From Citrobacter amalonaticus (GTDB lineage: Bacteria; Pseudomonadota; Gammaproteobacteria; Enterobacterales; Enterobacteriaceae): a stretch of 64,000 bases of DNA. The notes under the pieces were generated by a model. That model was not told the DNA's origin, did not search any database, and saw only the letters and a program-made list of their open reading frames with translations. How positions within the stretch are numbered: position 1 is the stretch's first letter; each line of letters begins with the position of its first letter. This document shows positions 41,083-49,605 of the stretch, piece by piece. The position numbers were made by a program, and so were the translations under genes. The stretch covers positions 62,001 to 126,000 of the forward strand of contig NZ_JAGTXM010000005.1 in the NCBI RefSeq assembly GCF_018252635.1, given 5' to 3'.

Positions 41083-41376
41083 TTACATGTCAGGGCATTC
41101 CACTTTGCCGAGCGCTTCCCAGTAGTTACTCTGATTATTCCTTTCCATCGCCACTGCCGCCTCGCGGATGTGCTGCTGATTGCCTTCATTCGCTATGATC
41201 GTTTTTTCCCACGCCTCGTCTGAAGGCGAACCTTTCGGCGTACAAATTTTGCGTAAATCTTTGAGTATCGTATTTTTTTCGTGCGCGGATTGCAGTGCGC
41301 CGTAAGGCGAGTCGGCCTTCGCCAGAGCCGGCAGCAAGAAAAGGGTGGCAATGATCGGTAAAACGGCTCGTTTCAT
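41083..41376 (-). CDS. yicS: YicS, small exported protein
   Basis: A 97-residue protein with a signal peptide (MKRAVLPIIATLFLLPALAKA, cleavage near residue 21) and a short helical mature part with two cysteines (KICTPKG, VECPDM) able to form a disulphide in the periplasm. The C-terminal half (IREAAVAMERNNQSNYWEALGKVECPDM) is almost identical to E. coli YicS. Function is unknown. It is convergent with the LacI regulator and divergent from the acetyltransferase. Confidence 0.93.
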   Translation of the reverse strand: MKRAVLPIIATLFLLPALAKADSPYGALQSAHEKNTILKDLRKICTPKGSPSDEAWEKTIIANEGNQQHIREAAVAMERNNQSNYWEALGKVECPDM

Positions 41377-41505
41377 GGTAATAATCCTTGTAGTCGATGC
41401 GCATCATTTCAAGAGTAAGTGTAGACGGTGTACGACTCCTTCAGCAGCATGTGCGAATGTCGAAAAACGTTTCAGCCAAAAGTTGTATTTTTTCAGGAGG
41501 ATAGA

Positions 41506-41922
41506 ATGCAGATACAGATTACCGATACCATTACCGAAGACGATCAAAACGCGCTGCTCACCGGGTTGCGTGCCTACAATTTTCAGTTCCTGAAAACGAG
41601 AAATTTTGGCGATCTGGCGGTTTATTGGCGTGATGAGCAACAGAAAATCTGCGGCGGGCTAATTGGCAAAATCAAAGGGGAATGGCTGAGTATTGATTTT
41701 TTATGGATGCATGAATCCCTGCGTAAAGGTGGTTACGGTAGCCAGTTGATCCAGGCCGCAGAGCACGCCGCTCGTGAAAGAGGCTGTCTCCATGCGCTGG
41801 TCGACACCCTGAGTTTTCAGGCGCTGCCGTTCTACCAGAAGAACGGTTATCAACTACAACTGACGCTTGATGACTTCCCGGAAAAAGGGGCCGCCCGGCA
41901 TTATTTAACGAAAACATTTTGA
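41506..41922 (+). CDS. GNAT-family N-acetyltransferase
   Basis: A 138-residue protein from ATG 41506 with a strong AGGAGG site. The GNAT fold is visible: the beta4 strand [13 protein letters not shown], the acetyl-CoA loop [21 protein letters not shown] (motif A, about 81-100), and [15 protein letters not shown] (motif B). The substrate is not predictable. A single-gene unit, divergent from yicS and followed by dgaR. Confidence 0.88.
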   Translation: MQIQITDTITEDDQNALLTGLRAYNFQFLKTRNFGDLAVYWRDEQQKICGGLIGKIKGEWLSIDFLWMHESLRKGGYGSQLIQAAEHAARERGCLHALVDTLSFQALPFYQKNGYQLQLTLDDFPEKGAARHYLTKTF

Positions 41923-42025
41923 TGACCGGAGGCATTCTCCGTAACGTCTGGACGTCGATTCACTGTCCTGCACAGCAGAATAGTGTATGTTCTGAACAAT
42001 CATTTAATTCTTAAGCGGTAAAGAG

Positions 42026-44824
42026 ATGAGACGGATCGAGATCGTACTGGGAGAGCTTGAAAGGCTGACGCGTGGACTGGATCGTGCCGATTTGGCGCAG
42101 GAGACGGCGTTCACCGCGGAGGCGATTGGCTTCAACCTGGGGCTGGCGCGCAACTCGGTCAGTAAAGATCTCAATCAACTTTGGAACGACGGTCTGGCGA
42201 TTAAAAGCCGGGGGCGTCCGGTGTTCTTCCTGCACCGCCAGACGCTGGAGACATTGCTGGGGCGCAAACTGGAGAGTAGCGAGCGCGAGGTGCGCTCGGT
42301 AGCTGACCTGCTTCCGCAAGTGGAAAATACGGGTGACGACGATCCTTTTACCGGCCTGATTGGCTACGACCGCAGCCTGCGTGATGCGGTTGAAAAAGGC
42401 CGCGCCGCCGTGCTCTATCCGCAGGGTTTGCATGTGCTGTTGACTGGCCCGTCCGGCGTGGGGAAAACCTTTTTTGCCGAACTGATGCACCGCTTTGCCT
42501 GCGAAAAAGCCGCCGCTTCCCCGCCGCCGCTGGTCTACTTCAACTGCGCCGAGTACGCCCATAACCCGGAACTGCTCTCTTCACATCTGTTTGGTCATCG
42601 TCAGGGGGCCTTTACCGGCGCGAATGAGAATAAACCCGGTCTGGTTGAGCAGGCGGACGGCGGCTATTTGCTGCTCGATGAAGTGCACCGTCTGCCCTAC
42701 GAAGGTCAGGAAAAACTGTTTTCCATTCTCGATAAGGGTGAGTACCGCCCGCTGGGGGATAGCAGCAAGGCGCGTCCGATCGCGGTACGACTAATTTGCG
42801 CGACCACGGAACCGGCGAGTTCATCACTGTTGCGTACCTTCCAGCGACGAATTCAGGTGAGCATTGATTTGCCAGGTATTCGTCAGCGATCGATTGAGGA
42901 ACAGGTGGAGCTGATCGTCGGTTTTCTCCAGCGTGAAAGTCGCAAAATCGAGCGCACGGTCAGCATCGACAAAACGCTATTGCTCTGGCTGTTGAACAAA
43001 CCGCTGGAGGGCAACATTGGTCAGTTGAAGAGCGATATCCAGTTCCTGTGCGCCCAGGCGTGGGCGTCGGGGATGACGGAACATAATGACACGCTACAGC
43101 TGGATAAACGGCTGGCGGAGATACCGTTCCATGCCACGCCGGAACAACGCCTGCTGGTCGACGCGTTGTTTGAAGGAAAAGAGCGGCTGAATATTGATGC
43201 GCGTACGTTGCCGGCGTTGAAAACGTCGCTGGCGACCGGGGCGGAAATCGAAGAGAGCGATCTGTTTTACAGCTTCCTGACCCGTGAATATGTCAATCTG
43301 CGCAACAGTAACGTCCCGCCGGCGGAAACGCTGGCTATCCTGAAAAACAAGCTCAGTTCGATCTTCGAATATGGCCTCTATAGTCGCGATAGCGTGGCGC
43401 ATCCGCCGCGTTATGGCGATCAAATCGAAGAGCGCGTGACGCTGTTGATCGGCTGTGTCGAACAGGTCTTGGGTTTTACGCTGCCGGAAAATCTGGTGAA
43501 TCCACTGCGCAAGCACTTCCTGGCACTGATTGGCTATGTCCAGCGCGGGCTGATTCCGCAGCTCTATTCATCCAGTCTGATCCTCGACCGCTGCAAGGAT
43601 GAATACGATAACGCCACGCTGCTGTGCCGCAAAATCAATGAACTGCTGCATATTCAGTGCCCGGCGACGGAAGTGGTCTGGTTGTGCCTGTTCCTGAAAG
43701 AGTGTCGTCACTACCGCCAGCGCATTGATGCCAGCCCGGATTGCGGAGTGATTCTGGTCGCGCACGGCGCCACCACCGCGACCAGCATGGCGCAGTACGT
43801 CAACCGCGTACTGGAACGCGATCTGTTCAGTGCGGTCGACATGCCGTTTGAGCAGTCGGTGCATGACACGCTGGAAACGCTGACCCAGATTATTCAGACC
43901 CAACGCTATCAGCGGCTGATTCTGATGGTCGATATTGGTTCACTGGTGCATTTCGGCAGTACGATCAGCAAGTTATTTCAGATAGACGTGCTGCTGATGC
44001 CCAACATCACGCTGACCAGCCTACTGGAAATTGGGCTGGATTTAAGTTACGAAACCAGTGATTTACCTCAGCTTGCGGCGCTCATGCAGAGCAAAAATAT
44101 CCCCTGCCAGCTGTGTACGCCGCAGCAGGAAAACGGCGGTAAAGTGCTGGTTGTTTCCTGCATTACCGGCATGGGGACAGCGGAAAAAATTAAAAAAGTG
44201 CTCGAGGAGAGCTTCGGCGAACTGATGTCGCAGGACACGCGAATGGTGATCCTTGATTACAACGACGTGCGCAGCCTCGAACGCGTTCAGCAGGCGCTGC
44301 ATGCCAATGAGCGGCTGGCGGGAATTGTCGGTACTTTCCAGCCGGGGCTGCCGGATATTCCGTTTATCTCGCTGGAAGAACTGTTCTCTGAGCAGGGGCC
44401 TGAACTGGTGTTAAGCCTGCTGACGCCGGATCTCTCCAGCGCCGAACGCCGTCTGGAGATGGAGCGCAGCGCCATGCGCTTTATCAGCGCGCTGACCATG
44501 GAGAGCATCATCAACCATATTTCGGTGCTCAATCCGCAGCGTATTCTCAAGGAGATGGAGGGCGTGCTTAACCAACTGACGTCCACGCTTTCCCTGAAAC
44601 CGAGTCGCCAGGTGACACTACGCTTCCTGATCCACTGCTGTTGTATGGTTGAGCGTATCGTGATCAACCGTAAACCGTTACAGATGGCGCTGGAAAACAA
44701 ACCGAATCTCGATCCCCGCGCGTTTAGTGTCATTAAATCTGCGTTTCTGCCCATTGAAGAGGCCTATGCCATCCGTTTATCGGATGCGGAATATTTTTAT
44801 ATCTACGAACTGCTTTATAGCTGA
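42026..44824 (+). CDS. dgaR: LevR-type sigma-54 activator DgaR
   Basis: A 932-residue activator with modules in order: N-terminal helix-turn-helix (about 20-65), AAA+ domain with Walker A GPSGVGKT (141-148), sigma-54 contact motif GAFTGA (194-199) and Walker B LLLDEV (215-220), a PTS regulation domain, an EIIA-Man-like part with the candidate phospho-His580 in VAHGATTA, an EIIB-like part near 700-760, and a second PRD at the C-terminus. It is the regulator of the D-glucosaminate operon in Salmonella. A consensus sigma-54 promoter lies 64 bases after its stop, in front of dgaA, supporting this role. Confidence 0.92.
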   Translation: MRRIEIVLGELERLTRGLDRADLAQETAFTAEAIGFNLGLARNSVSKDLNQLWNDGLAIKSRGRPVFFLHRQTLETLLGRKLESSEREVRSVADLLPQVENTGDDDPFTGLIGYDRSLRDAVEKGRAAVLYPQGLHVLLTGPSGVGKTFFAELMHRFACEKAAASPPPLVYFNCAEYAHNPELLSSHLFGHRQGAFTGANENKPGLVEQADGGYLLLDEVHRLPYEGQEKLFSILDKGEYRPLGDSSKARPIAVRLICATTEPASSSLLRTFQRRIQVSIDLPGIRQRSIEEQVELIVGFLQRESRKIERTVSIDKTLLLWLLNKPLEGNIGQLKSDIQFLCAQAWASGMTEHNDTLQLDKRLAEIPFHATPEQRLLVDALFEGKERLNIDARTLPALKTSLATGAEIEESDLFYSFLTREYVNLRNSNVPPAETLAILKNKLSSIFEYGLYSRDSVAHPPRYGDQIEERVTLLIGCVEQVLGFTLPENLVNPLRKHFLALIGYVQRGLIPQLYSSSLILDRCKDEYDNATLLCRKINELLHIQCPATEVVWLCLFLKECRHYRQRIDASPDCGVILVAHGATTATSMAQYVNRVLERDLFSAVDMPFEQSVHDTLETLTQIIQTQRYQRLILMVDIGSLVHFGSTISKLFQIDVLLMPNITLTSLLEIGLDLSYETSDLPQLAALMQSKNIPCQLCTPQQENGGKVLVVSCITGMGTAEKIKKVLEESFGELMSQDTRMVILDYNDVRSLERVQQALHANERLAGIVGTFQPGLPDIPFISLEELFSEQGPELVLSLLTPDLSSAERRLEMERSAMRFISALTMESIINHISVLNPQRILKEMEGVLNQLTSTLSLKPSRQVTLRFLIHCCCMVERIVINRKPLQMALENKPNLDPRAFSVIKSAFLPIEEAYAIRLSDAEYFYIYELLYS

Positions 44825-44888
44825 TCCCTTAACGGGCGAGGCGTTGCGCCTTGCCCGCTCTCTTTTCCCCCTCGCGTGACACAAATAC

Positions 44889-44904
44889 TGGCACAGCCTT
44901 TGCT
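44889..44904 (+). promoter_or_regulatory. Sigma-54 promoter of dgaABCDEF
   Basis: TGGCAC (44889-44894), a 5-base spacer and TTGC (44100s equivalent: 44900-44903) followed by T match the -24/-12 consensus exactly (TGGCAC-N5-TTGC). The start site would be near 44915. The enhancer sites for DgaR were not identified. Confidence 0.88.
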
Positions 44905-44922
44905 CCTCCTCTGGTGAGTTTT

Positions 44923-45000
44923 GCCGGATGGCGGCGTAATCGCCTTATCCGGCCTACAAAAGCATTATCCGTAGGCCTGATAAGCGAAGCGCCATCAGGC
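44923..45000. repeat. BIME in the dgaA leader
   Basis: Facing REP units GCCGGATGGCGGCGTAATCG...CTTATCCGGCCTAC and GTAGGCCTGATAAGCG...GCGCCATCAGGC. It lies downstream of the sigma-54 promoter and upstream of dgaA, so it should be transcribed as part of the operon leader. Confidence 0.9.
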
Positions 45001-45042
45001 GTTGTAAGTCTCATATAAACGTAGATGCGCCAGGAGGCCATT

Positions 45043-45468
45043 TTGACTACCACTCAATCGTTGCCCGAAATTCTGCTGCTCACACATGGCGGTTGGGGAC
45101 AACAGCTCTGTAACAGCCTGCGCATGGTGATGGGCGAAATTAAAGGCGTGACGGAAATTGCGCTGATGCCCGTCGATACGTTGGGCGAGTTTTACCAGCG
45201 TGTCGAAGACGTGGTGAAAACCATGCCGGATGGCTCACTGATTCTGACCGATTTTATTGGTGGCACGACGTCGAATGTGGCGGCACGGCTGAGCGCGGAT
45301 TATCCGGTGGCGGTCATTTCCGGGTTGAACGCATCGCTGCTGCTGGAAGCGCTGGACAAACGTGAACACGGTTCGTTGACCGCCTGCGTCAGCGAACTGG
45401 TGGAAGCCGGACGCAGCAGTTGCCTGGACGTTGTCGCTCACGTCCGTCAATTACAACAATCACAATAA
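45043..45468 (+). CDS. dgaA: D-glucosaminate PTS EIIA (mannose family)
   Basis: A 141-residue EIIA of the mannose/sorbose PTS family. The start is most likely TTG 45043: AGGAGG at 45031-45036 is 6 bases upstream, whereas ATG 45025 would place that site inside the gene. The phospho-His is His15 in LLLTHGGWGQQL. Downstream VDTLGEFYQRVEDVV and LILTDFIGGTTSNVAARL are family motifs. It is first gene of dgaABCDEF, behind the sigma-54 promoter and a BIME-containing leader. Confidence 0.9.
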   Translation: MTTTQSLPEILLLTHGGWGQQLCNSLRMVMGEIKGVTEIALMPVDTLGEFYQRVEDVVKTMPDGSLILTDFIGGTTSNVAARLSADYPVAVISGLNASLLLEALDKREHGSLTACVSELVEAGRSSCLDVVAHVRQLQQSQ

Positions 45469-45479
45469 GGAAAATCATC

Positions 45480-45965
45480 ATGGCAAACATCGTGTTATGT
45501 CGTATCGACAGCCGGCTGATCCACGGACAGGTGGTGACGAAGTGGGTAGGGCAGTCCCAGGCCAACCGTATCGCAGTGGTCAGCGATGAACTGGACGCCG
45601 ATCCATTTATGAAAAACATCTACCTGATGGCCGCGCCGCCGAACATCAAAGTGGATTGCTATAGCAACCAGAGCTTTGCGGCCTCGTGGAAAGAGAATCA
45701 ACTGGGCGATGGCAATGTGCTGGTGCTGTTCCCTTCCCTCGCGGCGATTCAACAGGCCGTACAACAGGGATTTGATGTCACGACCATTCAGGTTGGCGGC
45801 CTGGGCGGTGGGCCAAACCGCAAAGCGGTGTTTCAGAATATTACGCTCGATGAAAAAGACGTTGGCATTCTTAACGACCTGAAAAGTCGTGGGATTCAGG
45901 TGTTCTTCCAGACTATCCCGGAAGATAAACCGCAGTCGCTGGACGATATCCTGAAAAAATTCTAA
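45480..45965 (+). CDS. dgaB: D-glucosaminate PTS EIIB (mannose family)
   Basis: A 161-residue cytoplasmic EIIB that phosphorylates the incoming sugar acid. ATG 45480 follows AAGGAAAATC, 11 bases after the dgaA stop. The active His15 lies in RIDSRLIHGQVVTKW, the hallmark of this family. IQVGGLGGGPNRK and the terminal TIPEDKPQSLDDILKKF complete the domain. It is the second gene of the dga operon. Confidence 0.93.
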   Translation: MANIVLCRIDSRLIHGQVVTKWVGQSQANRIAVVSDELDADPFMKNIYLMAAPPNIKVDCYSNQSFAASWKENQLGDGNVLVLFPSLAAIQQAVQQGFDVTTIQVGGLGGGPNRKAVFQNITLDEKDVGILNDLKSRGIQVFFQTIPEDKPQSLDDILKKF

Positions 45966-45988
45966 TTCTCTGATAATGGGATAACACT

Positions 45989-46738
45989 ATGGATACCTTA
46001 GTTTTTGCAAGCCTCATGGGGTTGTATTACTGGTTTGCCCGCTTACGCCTTGGCTACACCTTCTCTGCCATGCTGCTCCAGCCGGTGGTGGTGGCTGTCT
46101 TCGTCGGGCTGCTGCTTGGCAACATGCAGACCGCGATGATTATCGGTGCGGGGATGCAGCTCGTTTATCTCGGCGTGACCTCAACGCCTGGCGGTAACGT
46201 GCCGTCAGATCCGGCGCTGGCAGCCTGTATCTCGATTCCCATTGCGGTGAAAGCCGGGATGGATCCGAACCTGGCCATTGCGCTGGCGATCCCCTTCGGC
46301 GTGATTGGCGTTTTCCTCGACCAGCTGCGTCGTACCCTGAACGCGGCCTGGGTGCATATGGCTGATAAGCACGCGGAGACGGCGAACATGTCGGGCATTA
46401 TGCGCTGTGCGTTCCTCTACCCGGCGCTGCTCGGGCTGGCGCTGCGTTTCCCGGTGGTGTTTGCCGCGAACTACTTCGGCCAGGACGTGGTGGAAAGTTT
46501 CCTCAAGCTGATGCCGCACTGGCTGACCCATTCTTTTGAAATCATGGGCGGGATCCTGCCGGCGCTGGGCTTTGCCATCACCATTATGGTGATCGGTAAA
46601 AAGAGCCTGCTGCCGTGGTTTATCGGCGGATTCTTCGCGGTGCTGTACCTCAAGGTGGACATCATGGCGATGGCGATCTTCGGTACCTGTGTGGCCTTCC
46701 TGATTAAAGGTCTGGCGAAAAATGAAGGAGCAGCATGA
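45989..46738 (+). CDS. dgaC: D-glucosaminate PTS EIIC (sorbose family)
   Basis: A 249-residue membrane component with about six to eight helices of the EII-Sor family (QPVVVAVFVGLLLGNMQTAMIIGAGMQLVYLGVTSTPGGNVPSDPALAACISIPIAV). Together with DgaD it forms the transport channel. Its TGA overlaps the dgaD ATG by 4 bases, giving coupled translation. Confidence 0.94.
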   Translation: MDTLVFASLMGLYYWFARLRLGYTFSAMLLQPVVVAVFVGLLLGNMQTAMIIGAGMQLVYLGVTSTPGGNVPSDPALAACISIPIAVKAGMDPNLAIALAIPFGVIGVFLDQLRRTLNAAWVHMADKHAETANMSGIMRCAFLYPALLGLALRFPVVFAANYFGQDVVESFLKLMPHWLTHSFEIMGGILPALGFAITIMVIGKKSLLPWFIGGFFAVLYLKVDIMAMAIFGTCVAFLIKGLAKNEGAA

Positions 46739-47595
46739 TGAGTAGCGACGTAATGCAGCATGAACTGGTTGAGCGCGCACGCACGACCGGGGCGTTGACC
46801 AAAGCGGACATCACCAAAGCATGGTTTATCTACTGGCTGGGCGCGGAGGTATCTAACTCTTATGAACGTCTGCAAAGCCTGATTTTCTGCGCCTCGATGA
46901 CGCCGATCATCAAAAAGCTCTACCCACAAAAAGAGGAGCAGGTGGAGGCGCTAAAACGTCACCTCAACTTCTTCAACTCCGAACAAACTTTTGGCGCGGT
47001 GATCCAGGGGATTTCCATTGCCATGGAAGAGCAGAAAACGCGCGGCGAGCCGATCAGCGATGCCTCGATTACCGGTATTAAAACCGGTCTGATGGGCCCG
47101 CTGGCTGGGATGGGCGACTCCATCGTCTGGGCCGCCGTCATGCCGCTGCTTATCGCGATTTTCATTCCTTTTGCCGCTAATGGCAGCGCGTTTGGCGGTA
47201 TTGCGCCGCTGATCCTTTATCCGGCGATCACGCTGGCGATCAGCTACGGCCTGATCCACAAAGGCTACACCCTGGGGCGTGATTCTATCGTCGGGTTACT
47301 GCAAGGGGGGCGAATCAAAGAGCTGATCTACGGCGCGAACGTGCTGGGGTTGATCATGATGGGGGCGCTATCTGCAAGCTACGTCAAGATCACCACGCCG
47401 TTGAAAATCAGCGCCCTGAAGGGATCTGAAGTGGTCGTACAGCAGATCCTCGACTCCATTGCACCGGGATTGTTGCCGCTGGCGGCGGTATTTGCCATCT
47501 ACATCTTTCTGGTGAAGAAAGGGCCGCGATACACCACCATTCTGCTGTCGATTGTGGCGCTTAGCGTGGTCTGTTCGCTGCTGGGAGTGTTGTAA
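46735..47595 (+). CDS. dgaD: D-glucosaminate PTS EIID (mannose family)
   Basis: A 286-residue EIID membrane protein. The cytoplasmic N-terminal half has SYERLQSLIFCASMTPIIKKLYP and the family motif GLMGPLAGMGDSIVWAAVMPLLIAI (about 121-145), while membrane segments fill the C-terminal part. Starts at 46735 and 46738 are both ATG; the first gives the 4-base overlap with dgaC. Three bases separate it from dgaE. Confidence 0.94.
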   Translation: MMSSDVMQHELVERARTTGALTKADITKAWFIYWLGAEVSNSYERLQSLIFCASMTPIIKKLYPQKEEQVEALKRHLNFFNSEQTFGAVIQGISIAMEEQKTRGEPISDASITGIKTGLMGPLAGMGDSIVWAAVMPLLIAIFIPFAANGSAFGGIAPLILYPAITLAISYGLIHKGYTLGRDSIVGLLQGGRIKELIYGANVLGLIMMGALSASYVKITTPLKISALKGSEVVVQQILDSIAPGLLPLAAVFAIYIFLVKKGPRYTTILLSIVALSVVCSLLGVL

Positions 47596-47598
47596 GTC

Positions 47599-48708
47599 AT
47601 GACACAGAATATCTATCAACAGCTGGGGCTAAAACCGGTGATTAACGCCTGCGGCAAGATGACGATTCTTGGCGTCTCCAGCGTCGCGCCCCAGGTGATG
47701 CAGGCCACTGCGCGGGCGGCCTCCGCCTTTGTCGAAATCGATAAGCTGGTGGACCGAACCGGTGAACTGGTTTCTCGCTTTACCGGCGCGCAGGACAGCT
47801 ATGTGACCTCCTGTGCGTCGGCGGGGATCGCTATTGCTGTGGCGGCTGCCATTACCCGCGGCGATCGGGCGCGTGTGGCGCTGATGCCGGACAGCAGCGG
47901 CATGGCCAACGAGGTGGTGATGCTGCGCGGACATAACGTGGACTACGGCGCACCGATTACCAGCGCCATTCGTCTGGGCGGTGGACGCGTTGTGGAAGTC
48001 GGTTCGAGTAACCTTGCGGCGCGCTGGCAGCTGGAGAGCGCCATTACCGATGAGACCGCCGCGCTGCTGTATGTAAAATCGCACCACTGCGTGCAAAAGG
48101 GCATGCTCAGCATTGATGACTTTGTGCAGGTTGCGCAGATCCACAACCTGCCGCTGATTGTCGATGCCGCCGCTGAAGAGGATTTGCACGCCTGGGTGGC
48201 GAGCGGAGCAGATATGGTGGTCTACAGCGGGGCGAAAGCCTTCAATGCGCCAACCTCCGGGTTTATCACCGGCAAGAAACCGTGGATTGCCGCCTGTAAA
48301 GCGCAACATCACGGGATTGCCAGAGCGATGAAGATAGGCAAAGAGAACATGGTCGGGCTGGTATATGCGCTGGAAAATTATCACCAGGGACAGACCGTGG
48401 TGACCGCCGAACAGTTGCAACCGACGGCGGAGGCGATTTCGGCCATTCGCGGGCTGACCGCCGATATTGAGCAGGATGAAGCCGGGCGCGCCATCTGGCG
48501 CATTCGCGTTCGGGTTGATGCGCAGACGCTCGGTCTGGACGCGCGTGAAGTCGAAGCCCAACTGCGGGGTGGCGATATCGCCATTTACGCACGGCGCTAT
48601 AACCTCCATCAGGGCGTATTCAGCCTCGACCCACGCACGGTCGCTGAGGGGGAAATGGCGTTGATTGTGGCGCGACTCAAGGAGATAGCAGAACATGCAG
48701 CAAATTAA
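47599..48708 (+). CDS. dgaE: D-glucosaminate-6-phosphate ammonia-lyase DgaE
   Basis: A 369-residue PLP enzyme of the SelA-like/DgaE family that converts D-glucosaminate 6-phosphate to 2-keto-3-deoxygluconate 6-phosphate and ammonia. The PLP lysine is Lys213 in VVYSGAKAFNAPTSG, with Asp189 (LIVDAAAEEDL) positioned to bind the pyridine nitrogen and the YVTSCASAGIAIA phosphate loop near 68-80. It acts on the PTS product and passes it to DgaF, whose gene overlaps its end by 14 bases. Confidence 0.92.
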   Translation: MTQNIYQQLGLKPVINACGKMTILGVSSVAPQVMQATARAASAFVEIDKLVDRTGELVSRFTGAQDSYVTSCASAGIAIAVAAAITRGDRARVALMPDSSGMANEVVMLRGHNVDYGAPITSAIRLGGGRVVEVGSSNLAARWQLESAITDETAALLYVKSHHCVQKGMLSIDDFVQVAQIHNLPLIVDAAAEEDLHAWVASGADMVVYSGAKAFNAPTSGFITGKKPWIAACKAQHHGIARAMKIGKENMVGLVYALENYHQGQTVVTAEQLQPTAEAISAIRGLTADIEQDEAGRAIWRIRVRVDAQTLGLDAREVEAQLRGGDIAIYARRYNLHQGVFSLDPRTVAEGEMALIVARLKEIAEHAAN

Positions 48709-49438
48709 TTTCTATCGTCAACGTGTGGCGATTAACGTGTTGGCGAAAGATATCGCTAACGCCAGGGAAATCTATGACGCCGCTGAGGGACACGCGGTTA
48801 TTGGCATCCTGTCCGCGCAGTTTTCGTCAGTCGATGAAGGTGTTCAGGAGGTAAAACGCTGGATGGCGGACGTTCCCTCGGTTTCCGTGGGCCTGGGGGC
48901 GGGCGATCCGGCGCAGTATTACAAGGCGGCGATGATTGCATCAAAGGTCCACCCTGCTCACGTCAACCAGACCTTTACCGGCAGTGGTTTTGCCGCCGGT
49001 GCGCTGGCGGCGACGGGGGGTGAGAAGACCCATATTAACGCGCTGGTTAGCCCGACAGGTACGCCGGGTGAGGTACTGATCTCTACCGGCGTCAGTAGCA
49101 GCCAGGGAACACCGGCGCGTATTTCCTGCGATGCTGCAATCCGTATGATGCAAGATATGGGGGCGCATGCGGCGAAATTCTTCCCAATGGGGGGCGAAAA
49201 ATCCCTTCCTGAGCTGTATGTACTGGCAACCACTGCCGCCCGCAACGGCATGACGTTGATTGAACCGACCGGCGGAATCGACCTGGATAACGTTGGCGTC
49301 ATACTGCAAACCTGCCTGGAAGCGGGGATGCCACGTGTTATGCCGCATGTGTACAGTTCGATTATCGACCCGCAAACCGGCAATACCCGACCTGAAGATA
49401 TCGTCCGTCTAATGGAGATTGTCAAAGCGCTGGTCTGA
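48695..49438 (+). CDS. dgaF: 2-dehydro-3-deoxy-phosphogluconate aldolase DgaF
   Basis: A 247-residue TIM-barrel aldolase (DUF4310-neighbour KDGP aldolase family) that cleaves KDGP to pyruvate and glyceraldehyde 3-phosphate. Motifs include VSVGLGAGDPAQYYKAAMIA, HVNQTFTGSGFAAG, GAHAAKFFPMGGEKSLPEL and TLIEPTGGIDLDN; the Lys in AKFFPMGG is a candidate Schiff-base residue. It overlaps dgaE and ends the operon before a terminator. Confidence 0.9.
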   Translation: MQQINFYRQRVAINVLAKDIANAREIYDAAEGHAVIGILSAQFSSVDEGVQEVKRWMADVPSVSVGLGAGDPAQYYKAAMIASKVHPAHVNQTFTGSGFAAGALAATGGEKTHINALVSPTGTPGEVLISTGVSSSQGTPARISCDAAIRMMQDMGAHAAKFFPMGGEKSLPELYVLATTAARNGMTLIEPTGGIDLDNVGVILQTCLEAGMPRVMPHVYSSIIDPQTGNTRPEDIVRLMEIVKALV

Positions 49439-49445
49439 ACCGAAT

Positions 49446-49482
49446 GGCGCTGCGTGTGGTTTGCGCAGCGCCGTCGGTTTTT
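49446..49482 (+). terminator. Terminator of the dga operon
   Basis: GGCGCTGCG (49446-49454) pairs perfectly with CGCAGCGCC (49464-49472), followed by GTCGGTTTTTC. Confidence 0.85.
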
Positions 49483-49605
49483 CATTTATTCCCCCGTTAT
49501 GCTTTTTTCTTCTTATTGATGCCTTTTCGTTTTTTAAACCGCAGCGGCCTTCCCGCTATAGTCATTTCATTACTCATCAGGCGGTTATTTCAAAAGGACA
49601 AAAAC

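Noticed and set aside
23614-45000. The three BIMEs considered as CRISPR-like repeats.
   Set aside because: They are single imperfect palindromic units kilobases apart, without regular spacers, and match REP consensus.
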